Assembly (NCBI RefSeq): GCF_040712315.1
Contig: NC_134013.1
Location: forward strand, 6,111,001-6,175,000
Length of the DNA stretch: 64,000 nt
Origin: Castanea sativa
Lineage: Eukaryota > Streptophyta > Magnoliopsida > Fagales > Fagaceae
Direction of reading: 5' to 3'
Shown: in pieces, positions 39,393 to 52,516 of the stretch
How the letters are laid out: every line of letters starts with the position of its first letter
Numbering within the stretch: position 1 is the stretch's first letter
Notes under the pieces: generated by a model
What the model saw: the letters and a program-made list of their open reading frames with translations, nothing else
Databases searched by the model: none
Told to the model about the DNA's origin: nothing
Made by a program: the position numbers and the translations under genes

Positions 39393-39867
39393 TTTAGTAG
39401 TGGTTTTTATCATTTGAGGAAAGAGTAAGTTGATGAATAGCTAGTTAATAAGCTTGAACTTCTTTAACAAAAAAATACATCAAACTTGAACAAGCAATCT
39501 AACTTAATATGATGAGCTTGAGTTTGGCTCGTATTTGAAATAATTAAAATTAAACATATAAACCATTTTACAACTGTTTATTTGGTACAAGAGGATATGA
39601 GAGTGATGTGGTAGTAAGCGATTTCAGAATAAGAAAGATTAACTTGGGAAGTAATTTGAGCAAGTAGCTAGAACTTGAAAGCTGGCATGCGGGGCATAGG
39701 CCTAGAATTCATACTTAAATAACTTGTGTTTGATTGTGTGGACGTATTAGGATTACCTAATTTTCTCTTTTATATTGTGTGTGAATGGATGTTCATGAAA
39801 TATAAGTGTCCGTACATATTATGAATAATATTATCATTGGAATAGTTGTTGTTATTTTTTTTCATTC

Positions 39868-40333
39868 TTAAGTTGAATTGGACAAAAGTGAACTGAAATG
39901 GATCAAATTGGACTGAAGTAGATCGAATGGATTGAAGTGGACCAGATAGACCAAAGTAGTTGAAATAGACCAAATGGACCGAAGTGGACTTAAATACACC
40001 AAATGGACCTAAGTGGACTGAAATAAACCAAATGGACCGAAGTGGAATGAGTGGACCAAATTGGACCGAAGTGACTGAAGTGGATGAAATGGACCAAATA
40101 GACCAAAAGGGATCATAATAGACCAAATTGGACTGAAGTATATCATATGGACCGAAGTAGACTGTATGGGACAAATTGAACTGAAATAGACCGAATTGAC
40201 CTAATAGACCTTATGGACCGAAACATACCAAATGGGCCGAATAGACCGAAGTGGACTGAATGGATCGAATAGGACAGAATTGACAAAGGTGGACTGAAGT
40301 AAACCGAATTGGACCAAATAGACCGAAGTGGAC
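39868..40333. repeat. 10-bp-period minisatellite, longest array (SCPL-D)
   Basis: About 45 degenerate units alternating GGACCGAAGT, GGACTGAAAT and AGACCAAAT forms. The matching position in SCPL-B intron 1 (about 19680-19715) has no array, only short TTATTATT sequence. The open frame 39770-40174 (minus) is a by-product. Confidence 0.85.
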
Positions 40334-40427
40334 CTATATTATATTATCATTTAATTGTCACATCCTAGCTATGAGATAAGATAAAACTAATTAGTGTGTA
40401 TTTTCAGCATTCATTATGCCTATACTA

Positions 40428-40877
<450 letters not shown>

Positions 40878-40909
40878 TTACTTTAGTTCCCTCAAGGGCT
40901 TTTGGTGTC

Positions 40910-40919
40910 TATTTATATA
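40910..40919 (-). promoter_or_regulatory. TATA-like box of SCPL-D
   Basis: TATATAAATA on the minus strand, about 58 bases upstream of the SCPL-D start codon. The promoter region is well kept although the gene is dead. Confidence 0.6.
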
Positions 40920-41163
40920 GTAGTAAGGGGAGAGACAAAAAATTTCACAATTGCTTAGTTGACATTTTGTGATTGGTGTTAATAAAATTAATGTAAATAA
41001 TGGTTTCATGTGAAAATTAGTGATACTACTCCAATCACAATTGTTCGTGTCAATTGTAGGAATAAAGATTGTAAAAACTATTGCGTGGCTAGCATTAGTG
41101 TTTATATAGGCCAAGGAGAAGTAAAGGGTGCAGTGTAGAAAAGAACATTGAGATAACAACATT

Positions 41164-42385
41164 GGGTGAGTTTGGTTCAGCTTTTTGAAATTGGGCTTTT
41201 TGAAAAAGTATAATATGAAATTGAGTTTTTTGAAAAAGTTGAATGTTTAGTAAAAATTGTTAAAAATTGTTTTTTGAAAAAGCTGAGTGTTTGGCTAGCA
41301 CTTATAAAAGTAGATGTTTGAGTTATAAATTACCAAAAAGGACAAGATATATATAAGAAAATTCTTTATTTTAATTATCTCTCTTAATGCAAGTTATGGA
41401 CACAACATTTTTACAAAAATTTCAAAATAAAGTCTATATGACATGTTGTTAATGGTAGATAAAAAGATAATAATGTCACTAGTAGGTCCAAATGAGAACC
41501 AATAACAACTTAACCCACCATTGAAATTATTTTTTTACTCACCAATATTAACTAATAACAATCTGTTACTTAAAATTTATTGTGAAAATATTGTTGTAGC
41601 ATTTTTTATTCTTTATATCCTTTTTCCTTTCTTCATTTCACTTTCATCCAGACATTTCATTTTTTTTTCTTCTTTCTCCTCCACACAAGTGTCCACTATC
41701 TCTATCCCCCCTCTTCTTTTATTTTCCTTTTCTCCCTCGTTCAAGAACATTCCTGGGAGCTCTCGTTCTCTTTTTTTTTTCTCCAGCTCTCGTCTTTTTT
41801 TTTTTTTTTTTACTTGATTCTAGAACATTCACTAGCTCTCTCTGCAATAAGAAAAATTTCCTTTTCACCCTCATTCAAGAACATTCCAGGGAGCTCTCAT
41901 CTTCGTGCCATCGCTCATCTTCATCCCCAACACAGTCCAGATGGGTCAGATGGCTTCTGTCTTCTGTCTTTTTTATTTATTTTATTTTTTTATTGTTATG
42001 ATTTGATTAATTTTAAAATTGTGTTTTTGAGTTTGTATTCTGATAATCTGATTATATGCTTGAGTTTAGAGATGTTTGAGAGAAAAATTGTTGTGATTGT
42101 AGCCGTTGTGGTTGTTCTGTAGTAGAGTAGCATGGAGAGGGCCTTTGTAGCAGCATAGTGGGCAATTTGGTAATTTAACACTGCCTCCAACAATAATATT
42201 GATAAAGCGCGCATTAGCTTTATCAAAAGGCTCCGAAGAGTTGCATTATGCTAAAGTCCTTTTCCTTCACAATTTTAAAATGCAGCTTTTAGCTATAGCT
42301 GCTTTTAAAATCTAACCAAACCCTCATATAATTTTTTAGGCTTCAAAAAGCACTTTTTGCCTTCTAAAAGTGCAAACAAACAGGC
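41164..42385. mobile_element. 1.2-kb non-autonomous DNA transposon upstream of SCPL-D
   Basis: It interrupts the sequence AACATTCTCTAGCTA, which is continuous upstream of SCPL-B (22527) and C (35131), and duplicates ACATT on both sides (41159-41163 and 42386-42390). The left end GGGTGAGTTTGGTTCAGC and the complement of the right end GCCTGTTTGTTTGCAC are loosely similar, and a second inverted copy (complement of AACCAAACCCTC) lies inside the right end. A short MITE (about 41395-41612) is nested in it, followed by pyrimidine-rich sequence with repeated AAGAACATTCC.GGGAGCTCTC blocks. The superfamily is uncertain. Confidence 0.6.
41395..41612. mobile_element. MITE nested in the 1.2-kb element
   Basis: The ends (GACACAACATTTTTACAA and the complement of TTGTGAAAATATTGTTGTAGC) form an inverted repeat, related to 22745-22912. 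Confidence 0.45.
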
Positions 42386-42794
42386 ACATTCTCTAGCTAA
42401 GGACCATTCATAGGCGACATATGTATAATTGACTCGTGAGTTGTGGCAAAGCACTGAAGCAGGCGCCTATAGAAATCTCAGGATGCAAAGCTAATTTGCT
42501 TTTGACTTTCAAAGGTCCCTAGTTATTATATAAAATGCATAATTTTGTATATTTGACCTTATATATAATATTTTTAATTAAAATTATTAATAAAAATTTT
42601 TCTAATTATTTTTTTAATTCCTAATTTAATAATGAAGTGATTTGAACTCAAGCAGTTGAATCTTTTCTAATACTTGCATAAATAAAGTTATTCTAAAATA
42701 ATTAATTCCGAACTTAAGATTAAAAAATCAATTGTATTTGTACACCTAAAAGAAATATCATTTTTAAGTCTTATTTTGATATTTAAATGATATG
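42386..42794. other. Broken piece of the SCPL-D 5' flank
   Basis: 42386-42515 resumes the SCPL upstream sequence (TCTCTAGCTAAGGACCATTC, ATAGAAATCTCAGGATGCAA). It stops where the large repeat block begins. The next parts of the same flank reappear weakly at 48955-49010 and clearly at 55745-55980. Confidence 0.7.
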
Positions 42795-43639
42795 TGTAAA
42801 TTTATGATTTTCAACTATGTTTTGTTGATTTTAATTCCATGTTAAATTTGATTAGATTTTAGTTAATCATTTCCCTGTATGTTTGTGGGATTTAATGTAA
42901 GGGTTGAGTGTGAGAGTTTGGTGAATATTTGTGAAGAATAGTGATGTTCGCGACTTGCTTGCAACTGTCTCGCAAGTGGACAATTCGCGAAAGGTCATGT
43001 GATAAGCATATGCTGGAAACTGAATAGTCAAGTGCCAGGAGGAATTTTGCGAGTCATTTTGCGACTAGACCAACTCACGAATGACCCGTGAAACTCTTTA
43101 CCCACACTATATAAGATCGCATTACCTATGAAATTGTAAGGAAACTTTCAAAGAGAAAACCCTAGAAATACACTTGAGAGTTAGAAATTCTAAACCCACA
43201 ATCATCTACACAATTTCTCTTAGTTTTCCTCTACCTTATCTCTCCAAATAGTCTAAAAAAACTATTTAGACCATCTAGCATCTATAACATGTTTTTGTGT
43301 TGTGTTCATGCTCTTTTAACTTAGGATTTAGAGTGTTTATACTTGATTTTTGCACTACATTTAATCAATTTTTTTGTCATTTGGTGTATGGTTTTTGTTT
43401 GTGTGGCCATCTTGTAGATGTCTTAAAGGTTTTCACGTGGTAAAGCACCCGTAATTGATCTCACATCTTCTCTAGTGTCAAAAAGGACTTGACAAGTATC
43501 AGTTACCTTTGAAAGAAGGATGTTTAAGACATTGTTGGACTTCCAATCCTACAACAATCTTTTCAAGAATGCATCAACTGTGGTGGAAGGACTATGAAGT
43601 TTGACACATTGGGATCAACTTTCATACCATGAATCTTTG

Positions 43640-44601
43640 CTGACATAGATTGGGGAACCTATTTGGGATATTTGAAGAACCGGTTGAGGAGCTTATTAAG
43701 GAATTCTACTCAAATGCTTTGTTCACTGGATTTGATTTGAAGTGTTGGGTTCAGGGAAAAGACTTCATCATCACATCGGACTAGTTAGCCAAAATTCTCC
43801 AAATCAATCATTTGGTGGATGTTGACACAACTCCTTATTATGACAGATTGGGACCTCTTAATTTCATTCTTGAAACTCTAGGAGTTGATCTTGAAGTCTC
43901 CTCACGGGTACATCCATTGGCACCGCAAGGTTCTCTCCTGAAATCAAGACCCTTGCATTGATCATGTACTCAAATCTGTACCCATTGACCAACACGGGCT
44001 TCATCAACCTTGGAAGAGCATGATTATTTTGTGATCTTATAAATGGAGCTCAAATCGACATCTGTGCACAGATTTTCCAGGCTTTGGGAAAGATGGCAGG
44101 CAAATCAGCTGCTAGGACTTGTCTTCCATTTTGCAGTCTCATTATGAAGATTCTACTACTTAAGGGAATTCATCCTCCCAAGGATGGAATAGTCTTGCCT
44201 TGCCAAGGTCCAATTTCATTGCAATCATTGGAGAGCAGCAAGTTTCACTCATCTGCAGAGAGAGCAAAAAAGAATGTCACTAAACCTCCAAAGAGTGAAT
44301 TAAAAACTCTCTTTCATCTCCTATTGGGAAATGCACTACTACTCCTAGCTCCTCTCAACAACTTGAAGCTAAAGCACCAACTCCTCATTCTACAGAGCCT
44401 CAGCCATCTTAGACTTAGCCGCCTTCTCAGTCATCCATTCCTCAGCTGGATCGGATGATGTTTATGATGGAAGGATTGCATGACCACATATTTGGGATAT
44501 TTTCTATCATGTATGCTCACAACAATAAAGTTCAACTTCACTTAACCGGACTTAAGATGCAGTTGGATCAAATTCAATACAAGCTTAAATTAGATCTTTA
44601 G
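43640..44601 (+). pseudogene. Putative plant transposon protein domain gene, broken
   Basis: Pieces such as EFYSNALFTGFDLKCWV, YDRLGPLNFILETLGVDLE, MYSNLYPLTNTGFINLGRA and ARTCLPFCSLIMKILLLKG follow one another in different forward frames. I recall this order from plant LTR-element proteins annotated with the 'putative plant transposon protein' domain. There is an in-frame TAG after IITSD (about 43782), a frameshift near 43925, another TAG after NLGRA, and a further shift near 44300. The tail has Gln/Ser/Pro-rich sequence and a helical MEGLHDH segment before the final stop near 44599. Its biochemical role is not known. Confidence 0.65.
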
Positions 44602-45295
44602 CTATTCATGCCAAAAAGGGGGAGAAAGCTTTTGTTATGAATATATGTCAAGTTTAGCATACCATAAGGGGGAGATCATATGGAAAGGGGGAGCACAGTG
44701 GGTATACAATGGAAGTTAACATATAGCCACACGAGATAGAAGTTCTAACTGCATCTAACCGTCTTTTGTAGTTGTTTACTTTGCTTTATTTAAGCTTTCA
44801 GTGCTTTAGTTTAAAAAACTCAGTTTTCTTTCGTACTTTTGTACCTTGGTTTTTATAACCTTTATGATGCATTTAGTTATCTATTTTCTCTTGCTTTAGT
44901 TTTCTTTATTGCATCATATGCCTTGGTGGACATGCAATTAGTTTTTGCATTGAACTTAATTGCTTGCTTGTCCGGATGTCCATTTACATGATAAATATTC
45001 ATTGTACCATTTCTTAATGACTGTTCATGTTTGATCAAGTTATGGTATATATTTATATTTCACTTGGTTTTTACTTGATCACATTTTACTTGTTCTATAT
45101 ATATGCCTTGATTTCTACTTGTCTCAAACTTAATGAAGTTATTTGTACTTGTATCAAGTTATAGGTATATTCGGTACAAGTTCTTCAAAGGTTTTAGATT
45201 TAGGTGTGAGTGAGTTTTGCCTCTATTCCCAAACTCACGTTTTAAGTCTAGAACCTGTTCAAGGGTTTTGTCACGGAATAGCCAAATGGAGAGAT

Positions 45296-46346
45296 TGTAA
45301 AGTTATGATTTCAATTATATTTCGTTGGCTTTAATTCCATGTCAAATTTGATTTTAATTTAGTCAATCATTTTCCTGTATGATTTTGGGATTTAATGTAA
45401 GGGTTAAGTGTGAGACTTTGATGAAGATTTGTGAAGAACAGTGAGGTTCGTGACTTGCTCGCAACTATCTCACAAGTGGACAACCTGCGAAAGGTCACGT
45501 GAGAAGCACATGCTAGAAGCTGAATAATCAAGTGCCAGGAGGAATTTCGCGACTGGAGCAACTCAAGAACAACCCGTAAAACTCTCTGCCTGGATGTTTT
45601 TGAAGTGTGCTTTCCTCACTTCTTTACCCACACTATATAAGCCCACATTACCCATGAAATTGTAAGGAAATTTTCAGAGAGAAAACCATGAAATATACTT
45701 GAGAGTTAAAGATTGTAAATCCATAATCATCTACACAATTTCTCTTAGTTTTCCTTTACTCCAGCCTCTCCAATTATAAATCCTTGAGAGGTTCTTAGCC
45801 CAAACACATACATCGCCCAAACACATACCTCACCCAATATGAGTGTTGTGAGTTGTTTTGGTGCATGTGGGAAGCATTGAAAGAAGTCATCGATTGGCAA
45901 ATACAATTTGGAGCTAATTGCGGGATCCGGATAACTAGTGAAGACGTGACTTGGTGAAGACTGTTGGGGGCTGGAACTCAGAGGGTTCAAGTACATTGGG
46001 TAGATTAGGCTTGAAGGGTCTTTTTGATATTCTTATACTCCAACTTTATTCACTAGTGGATCATTTCAGCTTGGAGGGCCGCGCAGAGGTTTTTCGCGGA
46101 GTACTTGGTTTTCTCTTCGATAACACATCTCGATGTTATCTTGTATTTGCATCTCTCTTTCTTTACTCTTTGTGCTTTCCATTTATGGTTTATTGTATTT
46201 GATTATGCACTATAGTATTATTTCGGTTTATTGCGTTTCATTTCTTCTTATTCCGCACTTAGATAAGTAGAGTAAAAGCAATTTAACCATAAGTTTAAAA
46301 TTGGGGGTGGAAACAAGCTATAATGTTTTACACTATCGAGCTTTCA
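45296..46346 (+). repeat. Right LTR (1051 bp) of the 42795-46346 element
   Basis: Begins TGTAAAGTTATGATTTC, ends GAGCTTTCA. Its middle carries TATATAAGCCC (a likely TATA box near 45640) and CTTGAGAGGTTCTTAGCCC. It aligns along its whole length with the solo LTR 47003-48049. Confidence 0.8.
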
Positions 46347-47002
46347 ATTTGATTTAGTGTTGATTTTATTCAAATAGTTAACACCCTAACTTATACAGCT
46401 TGAGTAATGTCCCTAATTATATTGTGCTTTAGCCTTTAAGAACACATATATTAATATTACACATGAAAAAATAATTAATTTAATAATTTAAACATTTGAA
46501 AAAAAAAATTAAATGGGTGTCCCTTGTTTTGTTTCTTTATAGTAGACTTCCTTTGACATAATAGCCATACATGAAAATTTAGAAACAAATAACAAAAAGT
46601 AAAATGAATTTATTTAATCAAAACTATCTTATACAAATACATATGCATAAGTTGCAACTTGAAAAAAAATAAAAAGATAAACAAAAATGTGGAGTACAAG
46701 AAAGATTATATGGAAAGACCATTGGTGAATATATATAAATATATATTAGATTTGAAATTTTGATGATAGATTTTAGTTGGAGTAGGATTTTAATTTTTGA
46801 AACTTAGATGATAAAGTTTTAGCTAAATTAAATTAAAATTAAATCTTATCCCTTGATTTGATGAAATATATCCTTACAATTAATAAAATAATTATTTAAA
46901 ATAATTAATAAAACATTAGATGCAGCTTGAAGGGGAGAAAAGCATGGGGTGTTGTGTATGATTCTAGATTTCAGTTTAGAGTTTTCTTTTAATAATTATT
47001 TT
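46347..47002. other. AT-rich DNA between LTRs
   Basis: No gene seen. 46640-46870 is one copy of the dispersed AT-rich unit described at 52530-55740 (AAGTTGCAACTTGA…AAAATGTGG, GAAAGACCATTGGTGAATATATA, TTTAGTTGGAGTAG). Confidence 0.6.
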
Positions 47003-48049
47003 TGTAAAGTTGTGATTTCCAACTAGCCTTTGTTGGCTTTAATTCCATGCCAAATTTTATTGTAATTTCTTCAATCATTTCCCTGTATTTATGTGGGTTT
47101 ATTTTTAAGGGATGAGTGTGAGAGATTAGTAATGAATCAAGCATCAAAGAAGAATTAGTGCAATTCACGACTAGCTCTCGAGAAAGCAACCCGCAAAAAG
47201 GCCATGTGTAAAGCATATGACTAGAAGCTGAAGAGTCATGCCAGCCTATCATTTCTCGAGTACTCCGCGAGAAAGGTTATCTCGCGAGATACCAGCAAAA
47301 CATTCTGTTTGGCAAGAAGTTAAGTTGGTTTACCAAATTCGTTACCCACATTATATATAACATCATTACCCATAAATTGTAAATAGTGCTTTTCAAAGAA
47401 AAAACTCTAGCAAATACACTTGAGAGTTAGATATTTTTATACCCACAATCCTTTACACATTTCATCTTGGTTTTCCTCTACTCCTACCTCTTCATCTCTA
47501 CATCCTTGAGAGGTTCTTAGCCCAAACACTTACCACACCCAATCTGAGTGTTAAGTGAGATTTTGGTGCTGTTGGGAAGTATTGAAATGAGTCATTTAGT
47601 GGCGGATGCAATCGGGCTGAATTGCAAGATCTGGAAAGCTAGAGAATACAAGACTCCAAGAAGTCCATTGGTAGCAAGAGCTTGTAGGGCTCAAGTACTT
47701 GGGATAGATTAGGCTCGGAGGGTCTTTTGTTATTGGTGTACTCCAACTATATTCTTTGGTAGATCAATTTCGACTTGGAAGGTCGCAGAGAGGTTTTTCG
47801 TCGAGTTCTTTGATTTCCTTTTCGATAACACATCTTTGTGTTATCTTGTATTTTCATCTCTCTTTCCTACTCTTTAAGTTTTCATTTTATTGTTCATTGT
47901 GGGTGGATATGGCTTAGAGTAGTGTTATCAGCATATTGCGCTTATTTACTTTTATTCTGCACTTTGATAAGTTAGGGTAAAAGCAATTTAGCTGCATTTT
48001 TTTGGGGGTCTAAACAAGCTCTAGTGTTTCACACTAATTTGAGGTTTCA
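47003..48049 (+). mobile_element. Solo LTR (1047 bp)
   Basis: Starts TGTAAAGTTGTGATTTCC, ends GAGGTTTCA, and is flanked by an exact 5-bp duplication ATTTT (46998-47002 and 48050-48054). It is the same family as the 45296-46346 LTR. No internal region is left, which is the product of recombination between two LTRs. Confidence 0.9.
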
Positions 48050-48462
48050 ATTTTCTAGGGAAGGAATAGTGTTTAAAAAAGTTAAATTTGTTAAAATATA
48101 AATGATATATTTTTACGTAAATTAAACTATTGTTAATTTTATCCCTTAATTTGAGGAAATATATCCTAACAATTAATAAAAAATTAATTTAATAATTAAT
48201 GAGAGTAGTTGTATATTAGGAAGGAAATTGTTAGAGAGAGAGAGAGAGAGTATCATATAAATTTATCAATTCCTTTGAATCTATACAACACGTATATTCT
48301 TCCAATACAAATACACATGCGTAAGTTGCAACTAGAAAAAAACATAAAACAAAACAAAAATGTGGGGTGCAAGAGAGATTCTATGGAAAGACCATTGGTG
48401 AATATATATAAGCTTTGAAATTTTGATAATAGATTTTTGATTGGAGAATAATTTAAATTTCT

Positions 48463-48862
48463 AAAACTTAGATGCATGTTGCATGTTTTGTTAAAACGCT
48501 TCATAGTCTCTATCAACTGAAACTTAGATACATGTTATATGTTTTGTTAAAACACTTATTGTTATTTTATTTAAAGAAATTTTTAAGAACAAATAAGTTG
48601 TTGACTCTATCAACTGAAACTTAGATGCATGTTGCATGCTTTTCAAAAAAAATATTTATAATTATTTTATCTAAAATGCATGTTACATATTTTGTTAAAA
48701 CACTTTTTCTTACTTTATCTAAAGAAATTGATAAGAACATATAAGTTGTTATCTATATCAATTGAAACTTAGTTGCATATTGCATGTTTTGTTAAAACAC
48801 TTATTGTTATTTTGTCTAAAGGAATTGATAAGAATAAATAGGTTGTTGTCTCTATCTAAAAA
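48463..48862. repeat. Tandem array with GCATGTTGCATGTTTTGTTA units
   Basis: About five imperfect units of 60-150 bases, each with ACTTAGATGCATGTTGCATG, TTTTGTTAAAACACTT and ATAAGTTGTTGTCTCTATCA-like blocks (starts near 48466, 48522, 48614, 48675 and 48766). Confidence 0.75.
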
Positions 48863-50462
48863 TTGTTCTTATAAAAAATATTATGGTAATTTGGTGAAGT
48901 CATTTGGCGCAACCATGACTTCTAAGCTCAACTTTTATTATATAGTCTATAATATGATTTTAGAAGCACCCCTCTTTCTTGGCTATATGGTTTTTATACG
49001 TGAGAGTATTAAGATTAATCAGTGGCTGAGTCTGAAATTTTTTCTAGGGGAGCCAAACCAAATACAAGAAATTAACTTTAACTCATCAAAATTTTATCAT
49101 ATATTCTTCATAGTATTAAAATTATTTATAAATTAAAGTAATTTTGTAGTTATTACCTCAATACTTCAATAAGCTTTTTTTTTTTTTTTTGGGTTGTTGG
49201 TAGTTTGATATTATAATGGGGAGTGAGAATATGATTATTGAAACATTAAGAGGTGTTAGAAGACTCTTGGTTATATTATTTTCTTTCCTATGGGTATTGA
49301 GTATCGATTCTTATCTATACTTCAATAAATAATTACACATATTTCTAATATTAAATAAAAATATATTATAAACAAGCATATAAGTACAGCAAATAACTTC
49401 ATTTTTTTTTTTTGAATCACAAACAGATAATAGTATAGTGATATCAACGTATTAAATATAATATAAAATAATGGAGTATTAAAAGTGCGTTGCAAACCAC
49501 ATATTTAAACCAACTACAAAACATTTTCTCAATTGTAAACCATAAAACAGATAGCACAATTATCAAAGTTAAGAACAAAATAAAATATATAATAGAATTG
49601 TGCAATATGGAAGCAAGCTGTAAACCAAAAAATATTTAGTCAAAGGAATCAAACCTTATATTGATATACACTAGTATTTCTGCTGCATTATTAAAATGGC
49701 TTGTCTCAGCAGAATACCACTGCACACAGCATCTCAGGCTGGAATTAGCGAGTGGTGGACTTGCAAGGTTGTGGCCTGACGGCGTAAGGGATTTTACTAA
49801 TCTGATTTGGGTTTTTTACTAATCTGAATTTTTCTTTTTTGGCTATTTATCTTTTATACTATATATAAGAGGGTTTCTTTCTTTCAACAAGACTTTTATG
49901 TGGTTCAAAAATAATTTCATTAATGAAGAATACCTTCATTTAAAAATAGGGTTATAAATATCAAATAGTATATTTCATTTTGAATTGAAAAAGAGAACTC
50001 CTAAAATTTAAGATTTTTTTTTCACATTCAAAAAATTACATTTATTACTTATCTCTAAAGTTTATCATTTTTATTTTTTTGAAAAATAAAAAATATATTT
50101 TTCTAAATTATAATAAATGTAAATTATTAACTTTTACAAAAAAATAAAAATAAATAAAAGAGTATATGAGGATGCGCTGAGGCTAGTTTGTTGATAAGTT
50201 ATTGATTGGTGATTGCAAGAAATTAAATGTTAAGAAGATGTCTCTTGAAAAAGAGTGGTTAGAATTCTGAATTAACTTGAAAATTTCAAAAAGAACTGAA
50301 GTTTAATTATAATGATATTTTTTGTGGTGTGTTATATCTATAGTTTGGAGTTTGAACTCCAATTCTCTCTCTCCAATACATTGTAAATTAGACAAATATT
50401 TTTATTAAAACCAATTTAAATAAAGTCAAATATTTTTCCTCTGGCCCTTATTAAAAAAAGTC

Positions 50463-50631
50463 CAACCCAAAAAAAAAAGCGCCTATTGTGGCGTTTTAAA
50501 AACGCTGCTATAGGCTCTTGGAAACGCCACTATAGATCCATTGTTTCAAAATGCCACTATAGGGTATCTATAGTGGCGTTTTAGACAAACGCCACAAAAA
50601 AAAGCCACTATAGGCCCAATTTTTTGTAGTG
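50463..50631. mobile_element. CACTA-type MITE or element end
   Basis: Read on the minus strand the right end starts CACTACAAAAAATTGGGCC, the classic CACTA (En/Spm) terminus, followed by several GGCGTTT and CCACTATAG subterminal motifs in both orientations. The left end is a degenerate version (CCCAAAAAAAAAAGCGCC). If both are true ends the element is only about 170 bp long. Confidence 0.65.
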
Positions 50632-51535
50632 CTTGTAACTTAAGAGCACTCCTGACTTATTAATTTTTTTTCTTTGATAAAGAATTTTGGTTTACATAAT
50701 ATTTCTAATTTGGGTTTTGTGAAAGTTGTTTTGTTTTTTGTATCCATTTGGAGGGGTTATGGGCAATGGGCTAAAAGCCTAAATGCTATGTTTTTTTTTT
50801 TTTTTTTTTGGGTTTCCTGAATCATTTTGTTTGTGGGTTTTTTTTTTTTTGAACTAATTTTACAATTTCAGTGAGGCTCAGATGTATTACAAAAGAAACC
50901 AGTAATATTTTTCGCCTAAAAGACCAAGGGGGTGGCCAGTAAAGTATATTAGCATGTAATTTTATGATTCTTTGTAATAATATATTAACACTGTAAATGA
51001 GAATTTTGAAAAGCTAGTTAGTGAGAATTTTGAAATGCTAGGGGGGTGGGGGTTTCCAATTAAATTATTAAATAAATAGTAATAATAAATTATCAAATAA
51101 GTAAATAATAATAATAATAAAAATTACATTAAATTCTGACTATTTAAAGTTTAGACTTTAGCAGTGTTTTAAAAAACAAAAATTAATTTTTCATTGGACT
51201 TTGTGTTAATTTTTTAATATGAAATATGGAATGAGTTTGATCGTTCCTATTTGGGTTATGTTCAATCTATGCCCAAGTCAATACAAACAATAATAATAAT
51301 AATAATAATAAAAAAGAGTTTCTCAACACTCATTTTTTTCCTAGTGATAGTGTCTAATTGAAAAAATCAACACACTCACAAATTAAACACAATAACCAAA
51401 ACTGAAAATCCAAAGAACAATAAGTAATATGAATTTATTAGATTTAAACATTAGCGCAAGTTGCATTTTGAGAAAAAAAAAAAACAATAATGTAGGGTGT
51501 ATTGTGTGAGATTTAATTATAGGGATGACTTACTA

Positions 51536-52516
51536 TGATGACCCCTTGTGATGAATTAACCAAGTTAATTAATTAATCAGATTAACATACGATATGCATG
51601 GTAGTACAAACAAATCACCAACTAATTAAATATGCAGCGGAAATTAAAGTTGACATGGTGATTTTTTTACGAATGGAGAAAATCTCTAAGGCAAAAATCC
51701 CACCGGGTGATTTTAAGGTCACCACTCCCAAGAATGTAGTATTATTATAACAAGTGGTTATAAGTAAAGAAATCTCAGTACTTTATACCAACTTATAGTT
51801 GAACCCTTATCCCAATACCCAATTGAACTTGTAGTGACAATCTGTTCTTTTAATGCATGGATCCCAGTACGTGATTAACCAATAGATGTGCGGATCTTAG
51901 TACACGTCTTAATCACCAACTTGAGAAAGATGTTGGCTGCAAAGTTCTTCAGTTCATCAACACGATGAAAATCATGAAACTCCTTGGTCACAAAACCCAA
52001 TGGCGTACAAACGCAGTAGTTTTTTCAAGAGAGAGAACAACTAGGGAAAATTCTATCTTTGGTCACAATTTGCATGAACAAAACTTTGCTTCACACTTCT
52101 GCAACTATGCCACTTTTTATGGCCCTTAAAATAATCCTTATATATGTTTAGGGTTGTGAGAAAAAAAAAAAAAAACTTAAACATGTATTCACAGATTGGA
52201 TGAAAATCATAATTAAAAATCTGTTTTTCATAAATATTGATAAATAGCTTATCTATCGAGCAGTTGTTGAGTTTCAGGCTGAAACAGTTTTTTAAACCTC
52301 GATAGATACTAGTTGTCGAGTTTTAAAATTCAGCACTTTATCACTTAATTCTTGGACAAATTTGCATGGTTTTAACACTTGAACTTGAAACTTTGTTCCT
52401 TGAAATACTAAACACATCCTAAATCTACTCAATTATAAGTAAAGTGCGTTTTGTCAAATGATTAACTAATTCTAAATTGACATATGTTTCTAACATGAAT
52501 CACATATGTCCTAACA
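51536..52516. mobile_element. Solo LTR (981 bp), different family
   Basis: Starts TGATGACCCC, ends GTCCTAACA, and is flanked by the exact 5-mer TACTA (51531-51535 and 52517-52521). It interrupts the AT-rich unit between 'ATTATAGGGATGACTT' and 'AAGAG..AATGTATCGAAAA'; uninterrupted copies lie at 53205 and 54795. On the minus strand it begins TGTTAGGACATATG, like LTRs of plant Copia elements, so the element may have been inserted in minus orientation. Confidence 0.88.

Larger units (their letters stand above)
42795..46346 (+). mobile_element. Non-autonomous LTR retrotransposon with a decayed plant-transposon-domain gene
   Basis: The right LTR is 45296-46346 (TGTAAAGTT to CTTTCA). The left LTR aligns with it only from 42795 to about 43246; the rest of the left LTR and any primer-binding site are replaced by unrelated sequence. 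Flanking 5-mers are ATATG and ATTTG, 4 of 5 identical. Inside is a broken gene (about 43640-44601) and a 'CCAAAAAGGGGGAGAAAG' purine-rich spacer. There is no reverse transcriptase, integrase or protease, so it needed another element to move. The same LTR family is present as solo LTRs at 47003-48049 and 58868-61314. Confidence 0.75.
48050..51535. other. AT-rich repeat-laden DNA
   Basis: No gene seen. It contains a copy of the AT-rich unit (48080-48440), a short tandem array (48463-48862), a small remnant of the SCPL upstream sequence (48955-49010: GCACCCCTCTTTCTTGGC and TTTTTATACGTGAGA), and a CACTA-type end (50463-50631). The open frame 48762-49136 crosses array and remnant and is not credible as a gene. 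Confidence 0.6.

Noticed and set aside
39770..40174. 134-codon open frame on the minus strand
   Set aside because: Same minisatellite in SCPL-D. The peptide resembles the 5427-5774 one only because the DNA unit is shared.
41521..42122. Phe/Ser-rich frames of 98 and 102 codons
   Set aside because: Pyrimidine-rich, low-complexity interior of the 1.2-kb insertion. Most of the residues come from TTT/TCT runs.
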